A stretch of DNA of 64,000 nt from NCBI GenBank assembly GCA_964645045.1, contig CAZXYZ010000008.1, positions 1 to 64,000 on the forward strand, in the 5' to 3' direction. The DNA is from Anammoximicrobium sp964645045. GTDB lineage: Bacteria > Planctomycetota > Planctomycetia > Pirellulales > Pirellulaceae. Positions 32,920 to 43,963 of this stretch are shown here, in pieces. A program made the position numbers and the translations under genes. The notes below the pieces were generated by a model. The model made no database searches. It was given only the letters and a program-made list of their open reading frames with translations, and was not told the DNA's origin. Position 1 is the first letter of the stretch; the number at the start of each line of letters is the position of its first letter.

Positions 32920-34179
32920 ATGTCCCGCAACACGATCGGATTCTTCACGGCTTGGTTCGCGACAACTTGCATGGCTGCCTACGCCTCGGCCGGCGAAACG
33001 TGGCCCGAATTCCGCGGGCCGACGGGCGACGGGCACGCGGACAGCCACGGGCTGCCGGTCACCTGGAGCGAGACGGAAAACGTCGCTTGGAAAGCGGAAA
33101 TCCCCGAGCGCGGCTGGTCGTCCCCGGTGATTTGGCACCAGCAGATCTGGCTCACCACCGCGACGCCCGACGGCACGGAGATGTTTGCCGTCTGCGTCGA
33201 CCGCGAAACGGGCAAGATTGTCCACAATATCAAGGTTTTCGACACGCCCAACCCGGAACACATCGCCGTGGTGAACAGCTATGCGTCGCCCACGCCGGCC
33301 ATCGAGGCGGGCCGCCTCTACGCCCATTTCGGCACCTACGGCACCGCCTGCCTGGACACGGCGACGGGCCGGATGCTGTGGACTCGCCGCGATCTGAATT
33401 GCGATCATCACGAAGGCCCCGGTTCGTCGCCGATCCTGTTCGAGAATCTGTTGATCGTCCACGTCGACGGCCGCGACGTCCAATACGTCATCGCCTTGGA
33501 CAAGCAGACGGGCAAGACGGTCTGGAAGACCAACCGCTCGATCGACTACAGCCCGTACCATATCAACCTCAAGAAGGCGTTTTGCACGCCGCAGGTAATC
33601 CAGGCCGGCGGGCGATTCCAGCTGGTCAGCCCCGGTTCGATGGCCACGATGGCGTACGACCCGCGCACCGGACAGGAACTGTGGAAGGTCCGTTATCGCG
33701 GCTGGTCGATGGTCGCGCGTCCGTTGTTTGGCCACGGCTTGGCGTATTTCATCACCGACTACGAGCGGCCCGGACTGTGGGCCGTGCGGCCGGACGGCCA
33801 GGGCGACGTCACCGACACTCACTTGGCCTGGGCCATCCGCCGCGGCATGCCCGCGCAGCCGTCGTTCCTGCTGGTCGGCGACTTGCTGTACTTGGTAAAT
33901 GACGAGGGGGTCGCGTATGCCGTCGATGCCCAGACCGGCGCGGAGGTTTGGAAATCGCGGATCGACGGCAACTACTCCGCCTCGCCGGTCTACGCCGACG
34001 GCCGCCTCTATTTCTTCAACCGCGATTCGGTCACGACCGTGATCGAACCCGGCCGCGAGTTCAAAGTCCTGGCTGTCAACCGCCTGGACAGCGAGCAGAT
34101 GATGGCCTCGCCCGCCGTCGCCGGTTCGGCGCTGTTTTTGCGGACTCGCACGCACCTGTATTGCGTCAAGAAGCCATAA
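32920..34179 (+). CDS. PQQ-binding-like beta-propeller protein
   Basis: A 419-aa secreted protein with a signal peptide (FFTAWFATTCMAAYASA) and repeated beta-propeller blades. The blades show the pattern G-x-W-x-x-x-(T/P)...V(W/Y)AL(D)xxTGK as in TAVCVDRETGKIV, CLDTATGRMLW, ALDKQTGKTVWK, YDPRTGQELWK and AVDAQTGAEVWK. Opening WPEFRGPTGDG is the outer-membrane PQQ-like family hallmark in planctomycetes. No PQQ-dependent catalytic aspartate pair was identified, so it is probably a binding or scaffold protein. The ATG at 32920 follows GAGGAAAACA; the TTG upstream is less likely. Confidence 0.9.
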   Translation: MSRNTIGFFTAWFATTCMAAYASAGETWPEFRGPTGDGHADSHGLPVTWSETENVAWKAEIPERGWSSPVIWHQQIWLTTATPDGTEMFAVCVDRETGKIVHNIKVFDTPNPEHIAVVNSYASPTPAIEAGRLYAHFGTYGTACLDTATGRMLWTRRDLNCDHHEGPGSSPILFENLLIVHVDGRDVQYVIALDKQTGKTVWKTNRSIDYSPYHINLKKAFCTPQVIQAGGRFQLVSPGSMATMAYDPRTGQELWKVRYRGWSMVARPLFGHGLAYFITDYERPGLWAVRPDGQGDVTDTHLAWAIRRGMPAQPSFLLVGDLLYLVNDEGVAYAVDAQTGAEVWKSRIDGNYSASPVYADGRLYFFNRDSVTTVIEPGREFKVLAVNRLDSEQMMASPAVAGSALFLRTRTHLYCVKKP

Positions 34180-34478
34180 TCGCCCCGGCCAACGAAGGGA
34201 TATCCTTCTTGCTCCAGGACGTACAGCGGCTACCACCCGTAGAAATGGACGCCCGGAATAACACACGCGCCCCAAGATCGCGAAAACGGCAAACTTTCGC
34301 CGCTTCAGGAAACGATAGTGATGCAGTAAGGAACGTCGACACTTGGTCCATTCTCGCAGGGCCGTGTCTCCAGCTTTTTGCGACGACATGGATAACGGCA
34401 AGTGGTCGAATCGCGAGGAATCGTCCTCGAAGTCCCTTACCAGCCTCTTTTTCCTGGTCCCGTTTAGGAGTTCAACAC

Positions 34479-34859
34479 ATGAAGTTCCGAGTTGTCTTCC
34501 CGATCGTCCTGGGCTTTGGTCTGGCTATGGTGGCCAGCAGTTCGCACGCCTTTGACATGTTCCGCTTCGGCGGTGATGCCGCTCAGAAGGACGGCGCAGC
34601 GCAGAAGAGCGGCTGCGAGCAGAAGAACGGTTGCGCGCAGAAGGGCGGATGCGAACAGAAGAGTGGTTGCGAGCAGAAGAGTGGTTGCGAGCAGAAGAGC
34701 GGCTGTGCGCAGAAGGGCGGTTGCGAACAGAAGGGTTGCGAGCAGAAGGGGGGGCGTTTTGGCCGCCTGGGCGTCGCTCAGAAGGGTTGCGGATCTGCGT
34801 GTGACAAAGGGGCTTGCCAGAAGGCCGGTCCGTGCCAAAAAGGTCCTTGCCAGAAGTAA
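34479..34859 (+). CDS. Secreted Cys-rich hexapeptide-repeat protein
   Basis: A 126-aa protein: signal peptide (FPIVLGFGLAMVASSSHA), then a mature region of about 102 residues with 13 cysteines. A repeated unit, SG-C-(E/A)-Q-K, occurs eight times from about residue 44 (e.g. SGCEQKSGCEQK), then GCGSACDKGACQK and GPCQKGPCQK at the end. Lys/Gln spacing is regular, so a crosslinked or metal-binding fibre is possible but unproven. I do not recognise the family. TAGGAG gives the start. It is followed by a possible terminator near 34980 and by another Cys-rich secreted gene at 35401. Confidence 0.75.
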   Translation: MKFRVVFPIVLGFGLAMVASSSHAFDMFRFGGDAAQKDGAAQKSGCEQKNGCAQKGGCEQKSGCEQKSGCEQKSGCAQKGGCEQKGCEQKGGRFGRLGVAQKGCGSACDKGACQKAGPCQKGPCQK

Positions 34860-35400
34860 CTGCTATTGCGATCCAGGCGCCGCGATGAGTTAAACGGTAC
34901 CCAGAAGCCAATAGGTTGACGCCATTTCTGGCCCTTGATCGTGTTCCGCCACTGACGTTCTTCATCCGTGAAGAGCAGCAAACGCCACGGCCTTTCGGTC
35001 GTGGCGTTTCTGTTTGGCAGCGGGTGAAAACGCGTCGTTTGCCCCCAGACGCAACAGCCCCAATTCTCAACAATCTCCAAATTTCCCCTGCCCCTAGTTG
35101 GATTTCCAGGCTCACGCGGATAAAATACAGCGAGTTTAACAGTTAAGGAGGGCTGGGGCAGTTGGGGCAGTCAGTTCACGGGGCAAACGGTTTCTCTGTG
35201 CGCGTTTGCGCACATCTTGTTTGGGCGTTCGCTATTTCTTGCCGCGAATGACGCCTCGCCGCAGCTAGTCCAGAAAAGCTGCCAGGCATGGTCGCGCCGA
35301 TGGTTTGCGCAACTCTGCGCGATTTGCCGCCGCACGGCTTTTCTGCTGGGAAACGTCACGTTCGTAACCTGGTTTTTGCTAACTTTAGGAGGGATTCGCG
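34860..35400. other. Intergenic region between two Cys-rich protein genes
   Basis: It contains a terminator-like hairpin at 34980 and a small palindrome near 35195-35212 (TGTGCGCGTTTGCGCACA), plus AGGAGGG before the next gene. I see no convincing gene in the rest. Confidence 0.5.
34980..35013 (+). terminator. Rho-independent terminator downstream of the Cys-rich gene
   Basis: AAACGCCACGGCC, a TTTC loop and GGTCGTGGCGTTT form a strong stem, followed by CTGTTT. Position about 120 nt after the 34479 gene suits its end. Confidence 0.6.
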
Positions 35401-36201
35401 ATGTTACGACTTGTTGTTTCGTTGGTTGTGGTGGCGACGTGTTGTGTTCTTCCCAACGTCTCGCAGGGTGCAGAGGTCGTGCCGACGCCGGTGGTCCGCG
35501 ACGTGCTGTTGAACCTGGCGATTGACGACCTGAAAACGCAGACGCCGGTGCAGTTGAAGCGGATGAGCGATGGGGTCCTGGCGCAGGGAATCAAACCCTT
35601 GCCAGAGTCCCTGCAATTTGAGGTCGTCCTCAAGGGAGCGCACCCGGACATTCCGGTGCTGTTCCCCGTGCCCAAGAACAGTCCGGTGTGCAAGGCGTAC
35701 GAACAGTTCATCGGCACGGACCCCGACAAGGTTCTGGCGTCCTTGGGTCCGGTCAAGATGCCAACCGTGCGGGTTGTTGCTGTACGGGCGACGTACGTGT
35801 ACGAAGCGTACGACGAAGGGGAACTGAAGGAGTGTAAGCCCACGTGCGAGTGGCTGCCTTTCTACGAAGTCAATCTGCCCGCGGCAGCCTGTCCCAAGCC
35901 GGTCATGGTCCCCGTGCCGCAGCGGGACAAGGCGCTGCACGCCCTCGCCAAACGCGTGGTGAACAAGTCGCTGGGGCCGCAACAGGTGGTGCCGGTCGTC
36001 CAACTGAGCGGCGACAAGTGCGAGCAGTTCTGCCCGCACTGCCAGCCAGCGGCGCCGTGCGGTCGCCCAGACTGCGGACGTCCCGGCTGCGGCCACGCGG
36101 GTTGCGGTCACGCAGGCTGCGGCCTTCGTTGCAGCAGCCACGTGGAGACCTGTTGCAGTGAAACGGGGCCGATCATCCCGCTGGACACGGTTCGACAGTA
36201 A
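35401..36201 (+). CDS. Secreted protein with Cys-rich C-terminus
   Basis: A 266-aa protein with a signal peptide (VVSLVVVATCCVLPNVSQGA) and a strong AGGAGGG ribosome-binding site. The body (residues 25-220) has no recognised domain; it contains FPVPKNSPVCKAYEQF and a possible two-strand core. The last 50 residues are Cys/Gly/His-rich (CEQFCPHCQPAAPCGRPDC and GCGHAGCGHAGCG), possibly metal-binding or disulfide-forming. It lies after another Cys-rich secreted gene on the same strand, with a terminator directly downstream. Confidence 0.75.
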   Translation: MLRLVVSLVVVATCCVLPNVSQGAEVVPTPVVRDVLLNLAIDDLKTQTPVQLKRMSDGVLAQGIKPLPESLQFEVVLKGAHPDIPVLFPVPKNSPVCKAYEQFIGTDPDKVLASLGPVKMPTVRVVAVRATYVYEAYDEGELKECKPTCEWLPFYEVNLPAAACPKPVMVPVPQRDKALHALAKRVVNKSLGPQQVVPVVQLSGDKCEQFCPHCQPAAPCGRPDCGRPGCGHAGCGHAGCGLRCSSHVETCCSETGPIIPLDTVRQ

Positions 36202-36235
36202 GCCAAACGGCCGGGAAAGCGGACATCACGATTCG

Positions 36236-36264
36236 AGGCCGTCCTTTCGTAGGACGGCCTTTAC
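36236..36264 (+). terminator. Hairpin after the 35401 gene
   Basis: AGGCCGTCCT, TTCGT, AGGACGGCCT is a perfect ten-base-pair stem followed by TTT. A second hairpin (GGTCGGCCCGGAAGGGCCGACC, 36274-36295) follows and may terminate the opposite-strand acnA. Confidence 0.6.
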
Positions 36265-36315
36265 AGGCCGTCGGGTCGGCCCGGAAGGGCCGACCTACAA
36301 ACTCCCAATCCGGAG

Positions 36316-39039
<2,724 letters not shown>

Positions 39040-39092
39040 CGTCGTCCCAATCCTCTTGAAATGCTGTGAATCATCCCGAACGTTGCAGAAAT

Positions 39093-39129
39093 CCCGGCGA
39101 ACGGTGGGCGTCAGCCCATCGGTGCATTG
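39093..39129. repeat. Single copy of the 38-bp repeat
   Basis: CGGCGAACGGTGGGCGTCAG CCCATCGGTG at 39095 matches the unit tandemly repeated at 28516-28627 apart from a few changes. It lies upstream of acnA. Confidence 0.75.
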
Positions 39130-39256
39130 TTTCTGCGAGCACTTTCCTTACTGTCTGCTGAGTTCTTACGTTGTTCCGCTATCCGCTCCCGCGAATTCGT
39201 CGCGAATGCGGGCAGATTCTACGCGAAATGTTGGACGACGCCAAGAAGTCAACCGC

Positions 39257-39763
39257 CTATCGCACGGGCGACTTGCCCAACAGGCGGCGGAGCAGGCCGA
39301 TCTGACCGGCGTGTAGCATCTCGTGATGGGAACAAAAAAACAATGCGCCCAGCTTGGTGGGCGTGACCGCGTACGGCATGTCGATCGGGTCGGCCAGCTG
39401 CTGTTCGGTACAGGTGGCCAACTCGCTCAATACTTGTTGATGCACACGATCCAGCGTTTGCCGAAGCTCGGCAGGTGGAGGATTGTTGCCCGGCTCCGGG
39501 TCCGGCTGCGAACCCTTGCTGTATTGCTTGCGGAATCGGCTGGACATCAGGTCCAGGTCTTCCGGCCGTCGGCCGCGCAGGCGAAACAGGCACAGACCGT
39601 ATTCCGCCATCGCTAAATGACCGATCTGCCAAGCGATGTGCGTAATGCCTTGGGCCGGCTGCCGAAACCAATCATCGTCGGTCAATTCGTCCAAGAGGGT
39701 CGATGTGTACGCACGAGCGAATTCAATCTGGCGAATCGCCAACTGTAATTGGTTTCCGTCCAT
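39257..39763 (-). CDS. DinB family metal-dependent protein
   Basis: A 168-aa four-helix DinB/DUF664 protein. Putative metal ligands are histidines in GITHIAWQIGHLAMAEYG (about residues 41-58) and HHEMLHAGQIGLLRRLL near the C-terminus, the usual three-histidine arrangement. Members are thiol-transferases (bacillithiol or mycothiol dependent) or of unknown role. The start at 39763 is supported by AAAGGC upstream; a longer frame to 39865 is not conserved-looking. It is in the opposite arrangement to the universal stress gene, same strand. Confidence 0.88.
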   Translation of the reverse strand: MDGNQLQLAIRQIEFARAYTSTLLDELTDDDWFRQPAQGITHIAWQIGHLAMAEYGLCLFRLRGRRPEDLDLMSSRFRKQYSKGSQPDPEPGNNPPPAELRQTLDRVHQQVLSELATCTEQQLADPIDMPYAVTPTKLGALFFCSHHEMLHAGQIGLLRRLLGKSPVR

Positions 39764-39803
39764 CCCGTTGCCTTTCGTTACAGCTTGTGGCTGAGAACCC
39801 ACC

Positions 39804-40607
39804 TCAGGGCACCAACACCAAGGGGCACTCCAGTTGCTTGACCAGTATGTCCAGCTCGGATTCACTCAGCAAGTCGCTCCGCAGCACCAGCAACCGCAAT
39901 CGGCTCCGCAATCGGTCTGCCAAGCCGACAATCGTCCGCCCATCCAGCTTGGGCAACGCCTGAACCGTGTGCCGAACGCCGCTGCGACGTAGGAGTTGGC
40001 CGATCTGGTGCTCCCGCGGCAGGCGCTCGCCGACTTGGGCCGCCGGACTGAGCACGAGCAGTTCGCTCGGTTTCACCAGTGCGAACTCGACGGCCGCTTG
40101 CAGCACGCGATCACTGTCTGCGGTGCCGTCGTCGATCACCAAAATCGAACCGGCAACTGCGCTTGGCCCTCCCCCGGCGCGATGGGTTAGTCCGCTGGCG
40201 ACTGTCTCGGCCCAGCCCAGGACGAGCAGTTCCGCTTCCTCCGCCAACGCCCGGCTGGTCCGCACCACGTCGCCCTGCAGGACTTGAAACGACCAGCGCA
40301 GCTGCAGCCGGTCAGCGACTTCGGCCAGCGCTTGCTGAACCCTGGCGGCGTGAGCGCGGAACGCGCATTGGATCCGGGCCAGTTCCAATTGCCGGGGAAC
40401 CGCTCCGGGGAGAGGAATCTCGCTCGCCAAGGGCAGGTTCGCCAAACGCAGCAAATCCACATCTTCGACAAACAGTCCCTGAAGCTCCGCCTGCATGCCG
40501 GCTGCCAATTGTGCCGCCGCCTCCAAGGCGGCTCGTCCGCAAGCCGAAGCGTCCAGGGTCACAACGATCCGCCGCGTGCCCTGTTGTTCGTCCTCCTCGA
40601 CGATCAT
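39804..40607 (-). CDS. Universal stress protein family, tandem domains
   Basis: A 267-aa protein with the UspA layout: first domain RRIVVTLDASACGRAALEAAAQLA... ELLVLGWAETVASG and a shorter second half (LVIDDGTADSDRVLQAAVEFAL... LLVLRSDLLSESELDIL). The ATP-binding G-x-x-G-x-x-x-x-G(S/T) loop is not intact, so nucleotide binding is doubtful. The start overlaps the stop of the Lon-like gene as ATGA, so the two are translationally coupled. A stress role together with proteolysis is an inference from the coupling. Confidence 0.75.
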   Translation of the reverse strand: MIVEEDEQQGTRRIVVTLDASACGRAALEAAAQLAAGMQAELQGLFVEDVDLLRLANLPLASEIPLPGAVPRQLELARIQCAFRAHAARVQQALAEVADRLQLRWSFQVLQGDVVRTSRALAEEAELLVLGWAETVASGLTHRAGGGPSAVAGSILVIDDGTADSDRVLQAAVEFALVKPSELLVLSPAAQVGERLPREHQIGQLLRRSGVRHTVQALPKLDGRTIVGLADRLRSRLRLLVLRSDLLSESELDILVKQLECPLVLVP

Positions 40608-43015
40608 TTTGGTTTCTCCGTCAGCGTTTCCGAGTTGTATTTCTGCCGCAATTGAAACAACTCCCATAACCGTTCCGAAATCCGTTCATTGACGGTGCCG
40701 GCAGGATACCGTCCGTCGGCATCGGGCTGGCCGGTGGGCAGACCGGTCAGCAAACTCAGGGCCTGGTCCACCGTCTCGATCGGCCAGACGTGGAATTGGC
40801 CGGCGGCGGCCGCTTGCACGACGTCCTCGCGGAGCATCAAGTGCTTGACATTCGACGCCGGGATCAGCACGCCCTGGCCGCCCGTCAGCCCTCGCGCCTG
40901 GCACACGTCGAAGAACCCTTCGATCTTCTCGTTCACGCCGCCGATGGGCTGGACTTGGCCCAGTTGGTTGACCGAGCCGGTGACGGCCAGCGACTGTTTG
41001 ATCGGCACGCCGGCCAGCGCCGACAACAGCGCGCACAACTCGCCGACCGATGCGCTGTCGCCTTCGACCTGTCCATACGACTGTTCGAAAACCAGGCTGG
41101 CCGAGACGGATAGCGGGTGCCGCTGCGCGTACCGCGAGGTGAGCAGCGACGACAGGATCAGCACGCCCTTGGAGTGGATCGCGCCGCCCAACTCGACCTC
41201 CCGCTCGATGTCGATCACCTCGCCCTTGCCCAGCCGTGCCGTGGCCGTGATCCGCGACGGGCGGCCGAACGCGAAATTGCCCGGGTCGATGACCGACAAG
41301 CCGTTGACCTGACCGACGACGGCCCCGCTGGTGTCAATCAGCAGCGTGCCACGCCGAATCTCCTCCAGCACATGCTGCCGCAGACGCTCGGCGCGGTAGA
41401 CCTGTTTGTCGATCGCCTGTTGGACGTGCGGGGCGCTGACTTGCGGGCTGCCTTGTTGCGCCGCCCAGTAGTCGGATTCCCGCAGCAGATCCGCTACCGT
41501 CCGCATGTGCGTCGTCAATTTCTCCGAGTCGGCGGCGACGCGGGCGCTATGTTCCAGCACCCGGGCCACTGCCGTGCGGTCGAACGGCAGCTGATCCTCG
41601 CGCCGCACCAGCGTGGCGATCAGTTGGGCGTACTGCCGATAATTCTCCGGCGTGCGGTCCATTTCTTCTTCAAAGTCGGCGGCGACCTTGAACAACTCGC
41701 CGAAATCGCGGTCGTACTGGTACAACAAGTAGTACAGCATCCGGTCGCCCAACAACACCACTTTGACGTCCAACGGGATGGGCTCGGGTTCGAGCGACAC
41801 GGTACTGAGCAAGCTGAGGCTTTCGCCCAAGGACTCGATCTTGATGTGCCGCGAGTATAGGGCCCGCTTGAGCGCCTCCCAAGCATACGGCTGCTGCAGC
41901 AACCGGACGGCCTCGATGACCAGGTAGCCGCCGTTGGCCTGATGCAGGGCGCCCGGCTTGATCAGCGAAAAGTCGGTGAGCAAGGTCCCCATTTCCGTCT
42001 CGTGCTCGACTCGCCCGACCAGGTTCACATAACTGGGGTGCTCCAAGTAGACCACGGGCGCTCCGTCCGTCTGGCCGTTTTCGACGATCAGGTTGACGCG
42101 GTATGCGTCGGCCGGCCGGCGGCGGCGGGCCGAACCTTCCTGCGGATCGGTTGCCTCTTCGTCCGGCGGGCGAAACTCGTCCGATCGTTCGATCACGTTT
42201 GTTTCCAAGGCATCCAAGTACTTCTGCACCTGCGGCAAGTCCGTATACCACGTGCGGAGCTGCGCCAGCGACTGGCCGACGACGAATCGGGTTGCTTCCT
42301 GGTTGATTTCTTTGACTTTGTGCCGGATTTCGTTCCGCCACAGGGGCAGTTTTTCCACCAGCGCCCGCAACTCGCTCTGCAACTCGTCCACCGCCGCCTG
42401 AATTTGCTCCCGCTGCTCGCCGCTCAGTTTCTCGTATTCTTCAGGGCTCAAGACTTCGCCATCGCGAAGCGGGGCCAAAGCAAATCCCCCCGGCGTCCGG
42501 ATCAGCTGGATTTTCCGCTCCTCGGCTTTCTCGGCCAGGTGCAGAAAAGCCTTCGATTGCCGTTCTTTCACCTCCTCCTCGACTTCCTGTAACCGGTTCC
42601 GATGCTCTTCCATTTGCAGGGCAGCCGGAATCGCGGTCCGCAGGTCCTCGATCAGGATCCCCAAGTCTTGCAGCAGTCTGCCGCCACGGCCGGCCGGCAA
42701 CCGCAGCGCCCGAGGCTGGTAAGGATTGTCAAAGTTGTTGACGTAACACCAGTCGTCCGGCTGCGGCTCGTCCGCCGATTTCTGTTCGAGGAATGCCTTG
42801 ACAATGGTCCGCTTGCCTACGCCCGGCGGGCCGAGCACGTACAGGTTGTAACCCTCGCGGCGGATGGTGATGCCAAAGCGGACCGCTTCCAACGCGCGGG
42901 CCTGCCCGACAAACTCGCCGAGATCCTCCAACTGCTCCGTCGTCTCGAAGTCGAATTGGGCGGGATCACAACGCCAGCACAATTGCGGCGGCGCCAGGGC
43001 CTGAAGCTCTTGCAT
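40604..43015 (-). CDS. Lon-like ATP-dependent protease (AAA_32/S16 type)
   Basis: An 803-aa protein of the Lon-related family represented by E. coli YcbZ/LonH. Walker A is GPPGVGKRT (residues 62-70), with coiled-coil insertion (VEEEVKERQSKAFLHLAEKAEERK region), an ATPase core (GGYLVIEAVRLLQQPYAWEALK) and a C-terminal S16 protease domain with catalytic Ser in EGDSASVGEL and Lys in GGVNEKIEGFF. It lacks the N-terminal substrate domain of classical Lon. AAAGGA precedes the ATG. It is probably cytoplasmic and acts on misfolded proteins. Confidence 0.92.
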   Translation of the reverse strand: MQELQALAPPQLCWRCDPAQFDFETTEQLEDLGEFVGQARALEAVRFGITIRREGYNLYVLGPPGVGKRTIVKAFLEQKSADEPQPDDWCYVNNFDNPYQPRALRLPAGRGGRLLQDLGILIEDLRTAIPAALQMEEHRNRLQEVEEEVKERQSKAFLHLAEKAEERKIQLIRTPGGFALAPLRDGEVLSPEEYEKLSGEQREQIQAAVDELQSELRALVEKLPLWRNEIRHKVKEINQEATRFVVGQSLAQLRTWYTDLPQVQKYLDALETNVIERSDEFRPPDEEATDPQEGSARRRRPADAYRVNLIVENGQTDGAPVVYLEHPSYVNLVGRVEHETEMGTLLTDFSLIKPGALHQANGGYLVIEAVRLLQQPYAWEALKRALYSRHIKIESLGESLSLLSTVSLEPEPIPLDVKVVLLGDRMLYYLLYQYDRDFGELFKVAADFEEEMDRTPENYRQYAQLIATLVRREDQLPFDRTAVARVLEHSARVAADSEKLTTHMRTVADLLRESDYWAAQQGSPQVSAPHVQQAIDKQVYRAERLRQHVLEEIRRGTLLIDTSGAVVGQVNGLSVIDPGNFAFGRPSRITATARLGKGEVIDIEREVELGGAIHSKGVLILSSLLTSRYAQRHPLSVSASLVFEQSYGQVEGDSASVGELCALLSALAGVPIKQSLAVTGSVNQLGQVQPIGGVNEKIEGFFDVCQARGLTGGQGVLIPASNVKHLMLREDVVQAAAAGQFHVWPIETVDQALSLLTGLPTGQPDADGRYPAGTVNERISERLWELFQLRQKYNSETLTEKPK

Positions 43016-43258
43016 GGTGTCCTTTCTTAACGGAATTCTGCGCCCACAGCCTTTATGTTCCCCTTTTTCGGGAATTCTGGCAAGTCGCGCCGATATTCCC
43101 CCAAAGCATGGAATCAGCCGCGATGGTTCTTTCCATCGGCTGCGGTAGTGGCTAAGATATCGCAGAACGTTGATGAAGGCCGCCCCGGTAGTGCGCTGGG
43201 TGCCCGCCGGACGGCAGTCGATGAAGGTTGTGTTTTTCGTGAAAAGGAGAAAGAGCCT

Positions 43259-43819
43259 ATGAAAGTTCTATGTCAATGGGTGGCGGCAGCCATGTTGCTA
43301 TGCACCGCCGCCTCGTGCCTGCGGGCCGAGGGATTCACCAGCGGCATTCCGGTCGGCGATCCGATCGGGAGCTACTCGTGTACCAAGAGCGGAGGCGCCG
43401 ACGACGGCATCGACGTCGGCAAATCGTTGTGCTATACGTGACGGCTCGGCGGCCGTCCGGTCGTTTTTGCATTGGCAAAGACGCCCGATGACGCCTTGGC
43501 CAGTTTGGCCAAGCAGATCGACAAGCTAGTCGCAGACAACCAGGAAAAGAAGCTCGCGGCCGTGATCAACTTTACCGGCGAGCCCACGGACGACTACAAG
43601 GCGAAAATCGCCGAGTTCGGCACGAAGCACAACCTGAAGAACGTGGCGTTGACGGTTACCGCCGACGCCGACCGTTTCAAAATCAACGACCAAGCGGAAG
43701 TCACCGTGATGCACTACAAGGGCAAGACGGTGAAATCCAACCACGCGGTCGCTGCTGGCGGCCTGAACGCAGAGGCCGTCAAGAGCATCCTCGAGGGGAC
43801 GAAAGCGATCCTCGATTAA
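43259..43819 (+). CDS. Secreted thioredoxin-like protein with in-frame TGA at a CxxC position (candidate selenoprotein)
   Basis: Read straight through from ATG 43259 (AGGAG ten bases upstream) to TAA 43819, the frame gives 186 residues, with a single TGA at 43439-43441 (codon 61). Residues 1-23 are a signal peptide. The TGA follows ...GKSLCYT, so the motif is Cys58-Tyr-Thr-TGA, and the frame continues RLGGRPVVFALAKTPDDA, as expected after a CxxC redox site in thioredoxin-like planctomycete proteins I recall (LCYRCKYG..RPVV). The rest (KLAAVINFTGEP, VALTVTADADRFK, VMHYKGKTVKSNHAVAAGG) matches the family order, and no other stop interrupts it. Two readings remain: selenocysteine, or a nonsense mutation. 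A hairpin lies 20 nt downstream. Terminator at 43850. Confidence 0.6.
43462..43483 (+). promoter_or_regulatory. Hairpin downstream of the in-frame TGA (possible bacterial SECIS)
   Basis: CGTTTTTGC (43462-43470), loop ATTG, GCAAAGACG (43475-43483) pairs over nine bases with one G-U. The loop starts 29 nt after the TGA, inside the spacing known for bacterial SECIS elements. The loop does not begin with G, which is a weak point; an alternative CGGCC/GGTCG stem (43450-43463) has a GTCC loop 13 nt after the TGA. By-eye pairing only. Confidence 0.35.
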
Positions 43820-43849
43820 CGGCACCCAGCCAAAGTTCTGCGTTATCCG

Positions 43850-43886
43850 GCACGCCCTGCGCATCCGCGCAGGGCGTGCTTTGTTT
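43850..43886 (+). terminator. Strong rho-independent terminator
   Basis: GCACGCCCTGCGC (43850-43862), loop ATCC, GCGCAGGGCGTGC (43867-43879), then TTTGTTT. A perfect 13-base-pair stem with a T-run, about 30 nt after the TGA-containing gene. Confidence 0.85.
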
Positions 43887-43891
43887 CCCAA

Positions 43892-43943
43892 GTTGGAGTC
43901 CAGCCTTTAGGCTGTCCGGACAGCCTAAAGGCTGGACTCCAAC
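43892..43943. repeat. Perfect 52-bp palindrome (variant of TGGAGT family)
   Basis: Two halves, 43892-43917 and 43918-43943, are exact reverse complements without a loop (GTTGGAGTCCAGCCTTTAGG...). It lies between the terminator and the TlpA-like gene. The outer TTGGAGTCCA...TGGACTCCAA resembles copies at 8619, 15604 and 32701, but the inner arm differs (CAGCCTTTAGGCTG). Confidence 0.85.
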
Positions 43944-43963
43944 AGGCGTTTCCCGGTATTCTC

